Under the pieces are notes generated by a model. It saw nothing but the letters and a program-made list of their open reading frames with translations, ran no database searches and had not been told where the DNA came from. Shown one piece after another: positions 1 to 11,351 of a stretch of DNA of 64,000 bases. A program made the translations under genes and the position numbers. This DNA comes from Primulina eburnea (lineage: Eukaryota; Streptophyta; Magnoliopsida; Lamiales; Gesneriaceae). The DNA lies in NCBI RefSeq assembly GCF_022965805.1, contig NC_133103.1:26198445-26262444 (forward strand), given 5' to 3'. The number at the start of each line of letters is the position of its first letter. Positions within the stretch are counted from its first letter, which is position 1.

Positions 1-44
1 CCACCTTGACTCCAAGGTTGGCGGTTCTCCTTCCTGTTATTCGC

Positions 45-1724
45 TTAACTCCAAGCTACTGCCTTTATCAAGTTCATGCAATGCACGAACTTATTCTGTG
101 GCAATGGTTTTGTCATCATATCTACTGGATTCTCCTTTGTATCAATTTTCTCTACTTGGACTTCTCCCTTTGATATAATATCCTTCACAAAATGCAGCTT
201 TACGTCAATGTGCTTGAACCTTTCATGGTACACTTGGTGATTTGACAGATGTATCGCACTTTGATTATCACAATGCACCACAACCTTGTCTTGTTTCACA
301 CCTAGCTCAGACACCATTCCTTTCAACCATAGTGTGTCCTTGATTCCTTCAGTCAGAGCTATGTGTTCAGACTCTCTCGTTGACAGTGCTACCACGGATT
401 GAGAGTTAGCTTTCCAACTAACTGATGTACCATACATAGTGAAAGTGAAGCCTGAAATGGATTTTCTTGTGTCTATGTTTCCAGCGAAGTTTGAGTCTAC
501 ATACCCAATAATGGGATTTTCCTGGTTACATATTTTCTTAAACATTAATCCAACGTCTGAAGCTCCCTTCAAGTATTTGAACACTCCCTTTAAAGCATGC
601 CAGTGAGCTTCACCTGGAATGGCCATGTATCTTGACACCACACTCATGCTGTAGGACAGATCTGGTCTGCTACAAACCACTCTGTACATTATACTTCCAA
701 CTCCACTGGCATCAGGGATGTGTGACATGTCTCTTAGTTGGTCTTCAATAGCAGGTGATTGTTTCTTGGACAGTTTCAGTGATTGATACAGAGGTATACC
801 AACGGGTTTTGATTCATGCATGTTGAATCTTCGGAGGACTTTGTGGATGTATGAGTTTTGGCACAAGAATAGTTTGTTTTCCTTCCTGTCTCTTACAATT
901 TCCATTCCTAAAATTTGTCTGGCTTCTCCTAGATGCTTCATGTCAAATTCTGAGCTCAGAAGTTGTTTAATAGCTTCCATGTAGATCTTGCTTGTGTTGG
1001 CAACAAGCATATCATCAACATACAATAGTAGATAAGTTTTAATCTCATTTTCTTGCTTGTAGATGTACACACAGTTGTCATAGCTACATCTTCTGAAGTT
1101 ATTGTTCAGCATGTATTCATCAAAACTTTTATACCATTGCCTTGGACTTTGCTTGAGTCCATAAAGAGATTTTGCAAGTAGGCACACCTTACCACTGCTT
1201 CCTTGGCTGACAAAACCTTCAGGTTGACTCATATAGATAGTTTTTTCTAGTTCCCCATGTAAGAAAGCAGTCTTGACATCAAGCTATTCATGTTCAAGGT
1301 TTAATTGGACTGTCAATGCTAGTATCAACCTGATGGATGAATGTTTATCTTCAGGGGAGAAGATTTCATTGAAGTCTACTCCTTGTTGTTGTGAGAAGCC
1401 TTTCACAACCAGGCATGCTTTGTATCTAGTCTTTTCTTCATTAGGAACGCCTTGTTTCACTTTATATATCCATTTGCATCCGACCACTCGTTGATTCTTG
1501 GTTCTGTCCACTAGCTTCCAGGTTTTGTTTGTGTACAAGGATGTCATTTCTTCATTCATGGACTTAATCCACTTCTGTCTTTCTTTCCCTGAAACAGCTT
1601 CTTTGTATGAGAATGGTTGATCATGTTCCAGCTGTTCTGCCAGAGCCAATGCATAGTAGATCATATCGGCCTGACCAAACTTGTCAGGTGATCTTATTTC
1701 CCTTATTTGTCTGTCTCTTGCCAA
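45..1724 (-). pseudogene. Copia-A reverse transcriptase and RNase H (broken)
   Basis: Encodes the C-terminal half of the Copia polyprotein. The reverse-transcriptase catalytic motif YVDD is present (LLLYVDDMLVA, near 1025), followed by the RNase H region with SKHID-like residues (RFKHIDVKLHFV) and the TKPLP tail typical of plant Copia. An in-frame TAG at 1281-1283 replaces what is normally a glutamine codon, between LEHE and LDVKTAFLHG, and two more stops lie just upstream (about 1730 and 1761-1763). The frame otherwise stays constant, so the lesions are recent point changes. Normally this product copies element RNA into cDNA in cytoplasmic particles. Confidence 0.92.
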
Positions 1725-1760
1725 TTTTTAGGATGCCAGATCGTGGTCCGTTTGAGATGT

Positions 1761-3250
1761 TCAATCATTTTGTTCCAGGTTTTGGTCCTGATTTGTATCA
1801 TTTTCATTGGTTGTGATGTCTATTGGATGCTCCACCTCGACTTGTACTCCATCTGTTATCAGTTCATTCTGTCCAGTGCCGTTGGATCTCAGCTTGTATC
1901 CCATTTTGGACTCATCAAAGGTTATGTCTCTTGTATAGAAACACTTGGTATCTGTGCTCTCTAGATTCCATACTTTGTAACCTTTGACTCCTTCGGGGTA
2001 GGCTATGAAAATGCACCTCTTTGCTCTTGGTTCTAATTTATCTTGTTTGACGTGAGCATAGGCAAGGCACCCAAATACTCTCAACTTTGAGTAATCTGTT
2101 GGAGTTTTATTCCAGAGTTCCATAGGTGTTTTGAAATTGATGGCACTGGAAGGGCATCTGTTAATTAAGTAACAAGCAGTGGTAATATTTTCTACCCACA
2201 AAACCTTTGGAAATCCAGCATTTAGCATCATACATCTTACTCTTTCCATAAGGGTGCGATTCATTCTTTCAGCCAAGCCATTTTGTTGGGGAGTTCCGGG
2301 TACAGTCAGGTGCCTTGTGATCCCTTTTGATTTGCACAGGTCTTTGAATTGCTGTGACACAAACTCTAGTCCATTGTCTGTTCTAAGATACTTTAGTTTC
2401 AAGTCTAATTTGTTTTCAGTCAAAATGATCCATTCTCTGAACTTGGTTAGTGCCTCATCTTTAGCTTTAAGCACAAATATCCAGACCCTTCTTGTGAAGT
2501 CATCGACTATGGACATGAAATACCTTCCTCCAGCATGTGTTGGGTTTCTCGAGGAACCCCATAAAAATCTGAATTTACATATTCAAATGGCCTGGTTGTG
2601 TTGTGAGTTCCCCTTTTGAAGCTCACTCTTTTAGCTTTTTCAAGGATGCAAGATTCACACATGTATAAGTTTAGGATCTGGTCTCCGCAGAGTAAGTTTT
2701 GCTTGGATAAGTGAATTAATCCTTGCTCACTGACATGTCCCAGCCTGAGATGCCACAATTTTGATGCATCAGAATTGGTTTGTGCTGCAGCAGACCTGTC
2801 TACTACTGTGGTGCCTTGTAGTATGTACAATAAGTTTCTTTTGTGTCCTTTCATGACCACTAATGACCCCTTCTGAATTGTTAGCATGCCATTTACAGAT
2901 TTGAAATTGTAGCCATTTGTATCAAGTGTCTCCAATGAGATTAAATTTCTCTTGAGATCAGGAACAAATCTCACCTGAGTCAGTAACCTTTCCATTCCAT
3001 CATGCATCTTGAGTCTTATAGTACTAATGCCCTTCACTTTGCATGATATATCATTTCCCAGCAACACTAAGCCTTCTTCTGCTTCGGTGAATGTCTCAAA
3101 CCAGGATCTAGTGGGGCACATATGAAATGAACACCCTGAATCAAGAATCCAATCACTGCAAGGGCTCTGATCTGTGACAGCCAGTACTTCGGCTGAGTCA
3201 TAGCCATCACATGCTAATGCAGCTTCATCTCTTTCTTTTGATTTGTCTTG
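1761..3250 (-). pseudogene. Copia-A protease and integrase (frameshifted)
   Basis: The protease signature DSGCSFHM (D-S-G catalytic motif) is near 3130. It is followed by the GAG-pre-integrase region (LWHLRLGHVSEQGL) with CESC finger cysteines, then the integrase core (SIVDDFTRR, RTDNGLEF, TPQQNGLAERMNRTL) holding the D-D-E triad. The frame breaks near 2555: the protein reads ...SDFYG in one frame and ...RNPTHAGGRYF in the next, which a single missing base explains. The start of this stretch (3250) directly continues the gag frame when the solo LTR at 3251-5030 is removed. Confidence 0.9.
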
Positions 3251-5030
3251 TGTCACGCCCCGAGTCCGAAGCGTCGGTGACATCTGGCATTGTTTAACAA
3301 TTATATTGCAAACAATAAAACCTCGTATCAAATCAAACCAGTCTTTTTCATAAATAAAGTATTGTCTTACAATGACAATGAAACAAATATACATCAGAGT
3401 TGCGAAATGCGGAAAACTTAATCAAAAGGGATAACTTGATTCTTGCTCTTGATCATCGATCACCAACCCCAGAAAGCTTCCTGCTCCTCCTCATTTATTT
3501 GTTGTTCATTTTTATCTGAAATTGTAAGGGGTGAGTGTTTTTGGGAAAACACTCATCAAGTGGGGGTCGATCGATTCCAAAGATATATATAGAACTTAAT
3601 TCTTTAAAACAATTCTTTAACAATCTTTCAAATCTTATTAACTTTAACTCATCATATCGAAATGAACAAATATGAGACAGATAATTCAGAATGAATCAGA
3701 TTTTTCAGAACGGTTCAGAAACAGATCAGATTATAACAAACGGAACACTGTTACTCATCTCATTTCCATGGTCAAATTGTCCCCAATATGTTACTCCTCT
3801 AAGGGGTGAGGCCAGAACTCGATTTTATACCCACCGGTGGGGGCCAGACAGAAATGGTTTTATACCCACCACTGGGGCAAAACAAAAATGGTTTTATACC
3901 CACCATTGAGGGCCAGACAGAATCACAATTCTCGTCCCATTTCAAATTTAATCATAACAGTGTAACAAAGATTTCAGAAGTAACAGACAGAACTTTTCAG
4001 ATTTCACAGTTTCATACGGACACAGCGGAATCAAAGAATTTCGAAGCATAGAAGAGAACACATTATCGATCGAAATTTTAAACAGTACAGATAGCAATTT
4101 TCAAAAATGAAGACACACATACATGCATGTCATGATATACATATTCAAGTTTAAAAATACAAACGAATATATATCAAAAGCCCACTTATAGAATTTGCAG
4201 ATTTTTATACAACACGTCTTCTCAAAAATCGGGCATCACTTCGGCGTAACTTTAATGAATGCTATTGTTGATCGAGCAACACTTCGACGCAAGGTTCTTG
4301 TACTGGACTGCACGAACTTTCCTTCTTTCTTCCTTGCTTGCTTGGCCGAAATTTTGGAGAGTGAGGGGAAGAGAGAGCCGAAATTTGAGAGGTGTTTTTG
4401 AAGTGTTTTCCATTCAACCCTTAAGTGCTATTTATAGAGAAATTTCAGCCTTTTGAATACCCCATGGCCGAAACTTAGGGTCCAAGGTTAGTCATAATTG
4501 TAGTCCCACAATCCCATGCATTCCTCAAATCCAAGACTAGTCATAATTATAGTCCAAAATCCCATGCATTCTTCAAGAGTCACCTTGAACATTTCAAGGG
4601 TTATTTCTTACACCATGAATTTGTCCTAACCCTTAGCTCATCCCTTAGCTTCTACCTTGGTTTTCTCAAAGGTTAATTCTTGCACATTTAATTTGTCCAA
4701 ACCCTTGGCTCAACTTATAGCTCCCTTTTTGGTCTTGTTATGACAAACTTGGTTGAGCTGCTTTGAGCTGAAAGATCGAGTCCTTGAGCTGGGGTTTTAC
4801 TCCTCACGTGACAACTCTTTGATGGAAGCGGTTATTTGCAATTCGGCCTCCTGTTGAGCTAATCCCCGAGCTCTGAAACTACCTCCTCAAGTTATATTAG
4901 CTGAAAATCTAAGTTCATATTTAAGATTATAATTAGAATGAAAGTGTTCTGATATTAGATTAAACTAAATTTTAAGCTTGTATATTTCTTACCTGATTTA
5001 CTTTGGATCGGAAAATCCCGGGTTCTCACA
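3251..5030 (-). mobile_element. Solo LTR S1 inside Copia-A gag-pol
   Basis: A 1780-bp segment with TG...CA ends (plus strand TGTCACGCC ... TTCTCACA), flanked by the 5-bp duplication TCTTG at 3246-3250 and 5031-5035. These are the marks of an LTR left alone by recombination. Removing it plus one TSD fuses gag to protease in frame (KKKHWQ-DKSKERDE). A minus-strand TATAAATAG at 4428-4437 sets the orientation, with the 5' end at 5030. No internal coding region remains. The family is probably Gypsy, judged from LTR length and ends only. Confidence 0.9.
3813..3925. repeat. Triplicated ~35-bp repeat inside solo LTR S1
   Basis: Three imperfect tandem copies of a unit containing TTTTATACCCACC followed by a GGGGCCAGACAG-like segment. 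They lie within the solo LTR, downstream of its TATA box in the transcribed orientation. Function unknown. Confidence 0.75.
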
Positions 5031-5773
5031 TCTTGCCAATGCTTCTTCTTTTCGGGGCAATTTATTTTGATATGCCCTTCTTTATGACATTGAAAACATC
5101 TATATTTAGTTTTACTTTTGGATCTTGAGTGTTTTATTTCATTTCTTGAAGGCCTTTTATCAGTTCTCCCTCGAATTGCAAGGCTTTCTCCTTGCATGTG
5201 TCCATTAGATTGAATCTTCTTTTGTAATTCCTTGGATTGCACTGTTGATTGTACTTCTTCCAGGGAGATCGTCTGTTCTCTGCCATATAGCATGGCATCC
5301 CGAAGAATTTCATATGAGCTTGGGAGAAGGTTTAATAATAACAGTGCCTTGTCTTCATTCTCCAACTTCACATCTATATTCTCAAGATCATCCAAAATCT
5401 TGATAAATTCATTTATTTGGGTCGAAACCCTTTTATCTTCCGAGATATTGAAAGAATATAGACGTTGCTTCATGTACAGTCGGTTGGCAAGAGACTTCGT
5501 CATGTACAAGTGTTCTAGCTTGTTCCACATGGCTGCTGCAGAGGGTTCTTTTGACACTTGCCTGAGAGGCTTATCACCTAGGCATAGAATGATGGCACTA
5601 TGTGCTTTGGCAAGAATTTGTATCTTCTCTTTAGAATCATCTGGCATCGCTTCTTCTCCCTTTAGTGCTTCTATCAGCCCCTGTTGAATTAGTATTGCTT
5701 TCATCTTGATTCTCCACAGCCCGAAGTCATTGCTTCCCGAGAATTTCTCGATATAAAGTTTCATCGAACTCAT
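5031..5773 (-). pseudogene. Copia-A gag (cut by solo LTR)
   Basis: The start is the Met at 5773 (MSSMKLYIEKFSGSND), 38 bp downstream of the primer-binding site. The residues match the plant Copia UBN2/gag family: LWRIKMKAIL, a MWNKLEHLYMTKSLANR core, and a CCHC zinc knuckle near the end (CFQCHKEGHIKINC). Gag forms the particle that packages element RNA. The protein would run straight on into protease, but the solo LTR at 3251-5030 interrupts it. The present ORF therefore ends in LTR sequence at 4955 with a foreign tail. Confidence 0.92.
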
Positions 5774-5810
5774 CCTTCTTGATCTTCATGGTAATGGCTT
5801 CGTTATTCCT

Positions 5811-5830
5811 GGTTCCCACAGACAGCGCCA
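5811..5830 (-). other. Copia-A primer-binding site
   Basis: On the minus strand TGGCGCTGTCTGTGGGAACC begins two bases after the 5' LTR end (TATAACA). This is the usual position of the tRNA primer-binding site. It is not the initiator-Met type used by the other Copia elements here. Confidence 0.75.
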
Positions 5831-5832
5831 CT

Positions 5833-6301
5833 TGTTATAGATTCTCGTTCACGATTCACACCACAATCAACTCGATCAAACACAAAAAATCATTCAGTAT
5901 TGAGAAACAAGAAATGCACTCGAGGATTACGTGGTTCGGCTTGAATCGCCTACGTCTACGGGAGAACTCGCCAATCACTTTATAAATCAAAAACAAGAAT
6001 CGAAAGTTACACTCACAAGATAACAATAGTCAAGAAATTGAATCACAATTGAAAGATTCTCTCCTCTCAAATATTCTCAATCTTCCTTGTGCTATCCTTG
6101 CATTCTTTCTTCTCCTGAGTTCCTTTCCTTTTTTCTGTTGTGTCATTGTTGCTTCTTTTCTGGTCTATATAAGTCGACCAGCTGAATACATTTCCCAAGC
6201 TTGTTGCTAACTGATTTCTGTTATGGCCGTTAACCATCATTAGCATTTCCTTGGTGTATTCCATCGGCTACTGACCTTGGTAGTCATCACCCGATCCAAC
6301 A
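5833..6301 (-). repeat. Copia-A 5' LTR (469 bp)
   Basis: On the minus strand it begins TGTTGGATCGG and ends TCTATAACA, giving matched TGTT/AACA ends. A TATA-like TATATAGA lies at about 6164-6172. Its right border coincides with the point where the Copia-B reverse-transcriptase reading frame stops (CKWIYER), which fixes the insertion site. The partner TSD is outside the window. Confidence 0.88.
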
Positions 6302-6384
6302 TCTTTCGTAGATCCATTTGCATTATATGGGAACGATTCCCTTAGGTGGATCCACTAATATCCAGACTTGGTTTGAATACATAG
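6302..6384 (-). pseudogene. Copia-B pol fragment (start of reverse transcriptase)
   Basis: The minus-strand translation reads MYSNQVWILVDPP, then a stop, then CKWIYER. This is the conserved Copia stretch just before the reverse-transcriptase core. It joins in frame to the fragment at 8365 (WLEAMQSEMDS) once the solo LTR and one TSD are removed. A TAA replaces the residue before CKW. Confidence 0.9.
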
Positions 6385-6979
6385 TGTAATGCCCGGTTAC
6401 TCGTACAAATGATAATAATGTGTTTATGTCATTTAATATATAGTTATTTAGCTCATTATGTTTTACATGTTGATTGAGGTATCGATATTGAGATTGAGTA
6501 TGATTTCTAGATTGTCCATGATGTATTGAGAATGAATATGTGTCTGAATAGTAATAGTAAGATGTGTAGGCAGAAGTAGTGTAATGAAGTTGATAGGAAA
6601 TGAGATGAAAATATGGTAATTCTTACGAGTTTTAGCATAATCATTTGAATATTGATGCAAATTGTGTGAGGCTATAACCATTAGAAAGCTAAGATATAAT
6701 GCTACAACTTTCATGTTTTGGGTTTTGTCCAAATCATTGTAGAAGACAAGCCAAAAGTGTCCCGAAGTGTGTCGTGTGTATCATCATTCCTTCACTGACA
6801 CATGTTGGGAGAATAAGCATAACATTTTACTCAGACCTTCAAATGACATGAAACTAGTTGGAGATTCAAGTTAATACATAGGGCTACAACTTTCATGTTT
6901 ACCCCTTTTTCAGATTACGAAAGGATGAAACGTTTTTGGAGCGATTTTTGATGAAACAGTGTGCAGATCCGAAACTTGC

Positions 6980-7086
6980 GCGCCCGGGCCGAGGTGAATG
7001 TCCGCCCGGGCAGACCTGCACAGAAAATAAAAATTTTAGGGCCGAGATTTACCTGCCCGGGCGGTAAAAGACGTCCGCCCGAGCTC
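6980..7086 (+). repeat. Pair of GC-rich dyads 73 bp apart in S2
   Basis: Two inverted repeats with arms GCCCGGGCCG...CCGCCCGGGC (from 6982) and GCCCGGGCGG...CCGCCCGAGC (from 7055). The second starts exactly 73 bp after the first and ends ten bases before the TATA box. Related dyads occur in S3. Confidence 0.85.
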
Positions 7087-7095
7087 CGCCTCATG

Positions 7096-7104
7096 TATAA
7101 AAAG
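7096..7104 (+). promoter_or_regulatory. TATA box of solo LTR S2
   Basis: TATAAAAAG lies just downstream of the GC dyads and about 710 bp into the LTR, a reasonable place for the U3/R boundary. Confidence 0.65.
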
Positions 7105-8364
7105 ACAAGTATCGACTTTTTCAAGCATTCCTACCATTCTTACCTTCATTTACAGCAAGAACATGAAGCGAAACAAGATTTCTTCTTACCAAAAGCTTCC
7201 TTCTTCATTCTTTTCATCATTTTGAAGTTAGAATTAAGTTCTTCATCACAAGAACTTCCTAAAGGTGTAATTTTTCTTCTTCTTTAGTTGTTCAACATGT
7301 ATAGGGGTAAGTTTCACCTTGTCTAGAAATATTAACTGAAAAATTGGTTTATTGACAGCATAGGACTGATAAACATCATCTCAAACAAGTATTCGTACGC
7401 TTGGACTGTAAGTTGGCATGTTCTTGATGTAATACATGAGTAATATTATGATTTCAAATATTTCTCGTTGTTTATTACTATATGTACATTGTTAGTATCT
7501 TAGTTTTGAAAACATAGCACCATATTCCATTGTTATATATTAAATATGAAAGGAACTCATGAATATTGAAGATGGGTGTTATGTAATGAACATGAAAAGA
7601 AAAGGATTGATTTTTTTTTACATGATCTAGAGCTTGTTGACATCATGAGTGGTTTTAAGTCCACCAAATCCTTTGGCCAATATATGTTCATGGGGCGTGG
7701 GGTTGCCAAAGGTTGATCCCTGACGTCCAACACAGTAGTAGCTATATAATAAAGCAATCACGGTAGCACAGTTCAACTAATGAGGCTCAAGTACAAAAAT
7801 GAAGATGAATATATGATATGATATGACATGGTTTAAAGATTCATTGTTGTCACGACTTGATATGTATGTTCCTTCGATGCATATTGATACATACAAGTGC
7901 CAACTTATTGAGTTTTATAAACTCACGTAGCTCATGTATTACAGGATCAGGTAGTGAAGAGACATAGGATGCCGGTTCGCCAATGGATGCTTGTGACGTG
8001 CCTCACCTCGACAAGAACCGGGGCTTATTATTGTATAGCTTCCGCATATGTATTGTACTAAAATATGTCGGGGTTTGAATAGGTTTTACGATATTTACGA
8101 TGATACAAAGTATGCTTGTATATGAGAATATGTATTTGTATAACCATATGCTGTATGGTTGTGTATGAAAATATAGTTGATGTTGTTGTATATATGGTAT
8201 TGCTTGAGTTTTTGGTTTAAACAAAAATGTAGGGACATCATGTCAAAAATTTTATAAACCGTCAAATTGATGCCCTTGTTTGATTTTCTTTATACTATAG
8301 GTATATCATTCAAACCCTATTTTGATTATGGTAATTATGCTAAATATAGAGTAAGGGTGTGACA

Positions 8365-9409
8365 CGTAGAGTCCATTTCAGACTGCATGGCTTCAAGCCA
8401 TTTGGATGAATCAGTATAAGATATTGCTTCTTTGAAGTTCATTGGATCACATCCAACACAAGGCTCATCATGGCCTTGTTCATGAAGGTGGTCTCATATC
8501 TGATAACATGATAACAAGGATCACATGCTAAGTATATCTTGCATGTGGTCTAATAACCCTATCAGACCTTCTAGGAGCTTGTACTTCAACTACTGGTTGT
8601 TGGGGATTAGGTTCAACTTCTACAGTTGAGGGAGTATCTTGAATTTCTTCAAGTTCTATCATCTTGCCTTTTTCTATCTAATAGAAATTCATTTTCCAAA
8701 AAGGTGACATTTCTTGAAACAAACAATTTTGCTTCATTGGTATGATAGAAATAATATCCAACAAAATTCTTTGGATATCCTACAAAGTAGCACAAAGTGG
8801 ATCTATTGTTCAATTTGTCTCCCACTGTCTGCTTCACGTAAGCAGGACATCCCCATATTCTCATGTAAGAATTTTTGGGAGTTTTTCCCATCCATATCTT
8901 ATATGGTGTTTTATTCACTGCTTTAGTATGGACATTATTCAATAATGTTGCCGCAGTTTCAAGCGCAAAGCCCCAAAACGATGTAAGCAACTCAGTGAAT
9001 CTCATCATGGATCGAACCATGTCCAACAAGGTTCGATTACGACGTTCAGAAACACCATTCAATTGTGGTGTTGTTGGTGGATTCCACTGTGAGAGAATCT
9101 CATTCTCTTTTAGATAACCCAAAATTCAGCACTTAAGTATTCTCCACCTCGATCAGATCGAAGTGTCTTAATACTTCTTTCCAGCTGATTTTCTACTTCA
9201 AATATGAATTCTTTGAACTTTTCAAATGCTTCAGATTTTTGTTTTATCAAATAAACACACCCATACCTCGAATGGTCATCAGTAAAGGTAACGAAGTAGG
9301 ATTGCCCATATTTTGTGCTAAGACTTAGTGGGCCACAGACGTCTGTGTGGATCAAATCCAGTAGACCATGCGCACGTTCCACGTTTCCATCGAATGGAGT
9401 CTTTGTCAT
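8365..9409 (-). pseudogene. Copia-B integrase and adjoining pol (broken)
   Basis: The integrase core at 9110-9409 has DLIHTDVCGPLS, FTDDHSRYGCVY and LRSDRGGEYLS. It shifts frame near 9115 and continues as TPQLNGVSERRNRTLLDMVR with the catalytic glutamate (8649-9122). Further on are WGCPAYVKQ and FVSRNVTFLENEFLLDRK. A degenerate stretch (8370-8648) links to MNFKEAISYTDSSKWLEAM before the S2 insertion. Several frame breaks show it is dead. The product would have inserted element cDNA into chromosomes. Confidence 0.9.
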
Positions 9410-10345
9410 TTTTCATTTTAACAGGATTTACAAGTAGGTAGAGAATTTATGTCTGACAAGTCAAACATGCATTCTCCCACTAGTTTGTGCATCCTTCTTT
9501 GAGAAATGTGACATAGTCTAGTGTGCCATATTTGTGTGGGATTCAGATCATCTAAATTTTTTTTGTTTGTTGTTGAAATCATGTTTACTTAGACATACAC
9601 TTATCATTTCAAGAACATTTCTGGCGCATATAATTTTTTATGTCCGGACTTCTTGCAATGAACTAAATATGTTCTGATTCATCGGGCTTTGTATGCCCTT
9701 TAAGTGTCCTTCAGAGTTTGCCTCTTATTAGGTTTGTTTTTCTTGTGAGGGGCAGAACATTTCTTTTCCTTACCTTGTGGGCCATTTTTGTCTGGCAAGA
9801 AGCCCATTACAAAAACAACAATTCCTTGTTTTATGGTGATCTCATAAGTCTTAAACATATTGACTAGCTCTTCAAGGCTATCATCTATCTTATTCAAATT
9901 GAAGTTCACCATAACCTCGTCAAATGAGGAAGACAAAGACAACAAATTGATGTTATCTAGTAACTCGTTAGGAATCACATATTCCAGGCCCACTATATTC
10001 TCAATAAGCCCAATCATATGTACACCACGCTCATGGGCCAGAGCCCCATCTTGCATGCATGTATTCATGAGCTTTTAAAATGGTTTGCATCACTGTACGA
10101 GTTTCATGTACCATGCAACTCTTGCATGTGTATTTGAATGTCAGCAGCATTCAACATTTCCTCAAACTGTCCCTACAGTTCTTTTGACATAGAAGCGAGC
10201 ATGTTACACTTTAGCTTGTATACTATGGTCCTACCATCTTGCATGCTTTGTCAGTTCTGCAGGACTGACAATAGTGTGTATGCAACTTTCTCTGAATTCA
10301 GAACAATTTCCCAACCAGTCATGAAAATTAGATTCGGTTAGCTTG
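9410..10345 (-). pseudogene. Copia-B gag and protease remnant
   Basis: The longest open piece (9700-10068) reads GLIENIVGLEYVIPNELLD and LEELVNMFKTYEITIKQG, clearly the same gag as in Copia-C (GLVDKLVGMDMILPSELTT, LEELVNMLVTFESTIKKE). Upstream (10069-10345) the similarity continues with stops and frame changes (LTESNFHDWLGN). No intact zinc knuckle is visible, and the protease region at 9410-9699 is too decayed to define. Confidence 0.8.
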
Positions 10346-11351
10346 TTAATAACATAAATGTATTACGTGACGAAATCGAAAATATACTGATATGGAAACA
10401 GAAAAATGGTTGCTGATAATTTTAAAATAACTCTAAGATATAAAATATGGAGTTTATTTTATAAATATCCCTCCCACTATTTTGACATTTACACCACCCT
10501 CTGATGAAAAAGGGAAATCGTATTTCCTTAGTGGACATGTAGAGTCCAATTAGTCAATTATAATCCCGAATAATATCAGCCAATTATAATTTCTAAAAGG
10601 TAGAATCCATTTGCATCCCGATGCAACCTCTGCGTGTTTTGCCTCACGTTTAATAAGGACACAATAATATGACGTCATTTATTTTCGCGTGTCAAACCAA
10701 CCCATCAATGTTGAATTGTAGTAGACGGTCGCCATGAGTTCCCCCAATAATATGAGCCGAAGTCATGGGAGTTTCACTCAATTCACATCATATGTCCGGT
10801 GGAAGTCACAGCTTTCCGGCATCTAGACATCCCCAATAATATGAGCCAGACACTATCTGCGGGTAGCGATCAACATGCAACCACGGTTGATGGAAGGTAA
10901 GAAAAAATTAAACTCTTTTAATTTTTACTTTTTTGGTTTGATATAAATTTTGAATCATATTCAAAATAAGAGATTTTAATTTAAAATTTGTCTCATCATT
11001 TTAATTTAAAATCTTGTGCCATGAGTTTGTATGTTTGCCGGATTCATGCAAATATATTATCTAATAATATACATACATGTATACTACTATATATCGCATA
11101 TATCATAATATTACATTCAACAATAAATAAAGATAATCGATCACCAACACTATTAGATCCATGTGAGCCAGACATGAATCCAGGTCCAAAACCTAGGTGA
11201 ATGCAGGGATGCAAATGCAACTATTACAAGAGCTTCCAATATTTTACATGTCTTCATCTTGTGCATCGAGCCCACCATCTTCAGTCTTGATCTCCCACTA
11301 TTTCTAATAATTACATTTAAATAGCCATGGTATATAAGGGATACATCTCAT
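10346..11351 (-). other. Copia-B leader, part 1 (non-coding)
   Basis: Non-coding sequence between gag and the hAT insertion. It matches, in reverse complement, the leader of Copia-C around 26700-27780 (for example the AATAATATGAGCC and GGGAGTTTCA-type blocks around 10740-10860). It resumes beyond the hAT at 22926. No gene seen. Confidence 0.75.

Larger units (their letters stand above)
1..6301 (-). mobile_element. Copia-A LTR retrotransposon, truncated by window edge
   Basis: Minus-strand Ty1/Copia element. In transcription order it shows a 5' LTR (5833-6301), a primer-binding site, gag, protease, integrase, reverse transcriptase and RNase H, ending at a stop at 45-47. The purine-rich sequence at 1-44 looks like the approach to the 3' LTR, which lies outside the window. 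It is inserted in the reverse-transcriptase region of Copia-B: the Copia-B frame reads up to 6302 and is cut there. Its own gag-pol is interrupted by a solo LTR and by point lesions (a frameshift near 2555 and in-frame stops at 1761-1763, about 1730 and 1281-1283), so it is not autonomous. The order integrase before reverse transcriptase defines Copia. Confidence 0.93.
6385..8364 (+). mobile_element. Solo LTR S2 inside Copia-B pol
   Basis: A 1980-bp segment with TG...CA ends (TGTAATGCCCGG ... GGTGTGACA). The flanking 5-bp duplications are CATAG (6380-6384) and CGTAG (8365-8369), differing at one base, so the insertion is not very young. It cuts the Copia-B sentence MDS|MYSNQVW. It is related to S3, which is nearly the same length (1982 bp) and carries the same ends in the opposite orientation. 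A TATA box at 7096-7104 and GC-rich dyads just upstream show the plus orientation. No element interior remains. Confidence 0.88.

Noticed and set aside
4195..4456. ORFs within solo LTR S1.
   Set aside because: LTR non-coding sequence near its TATA box; no family match.
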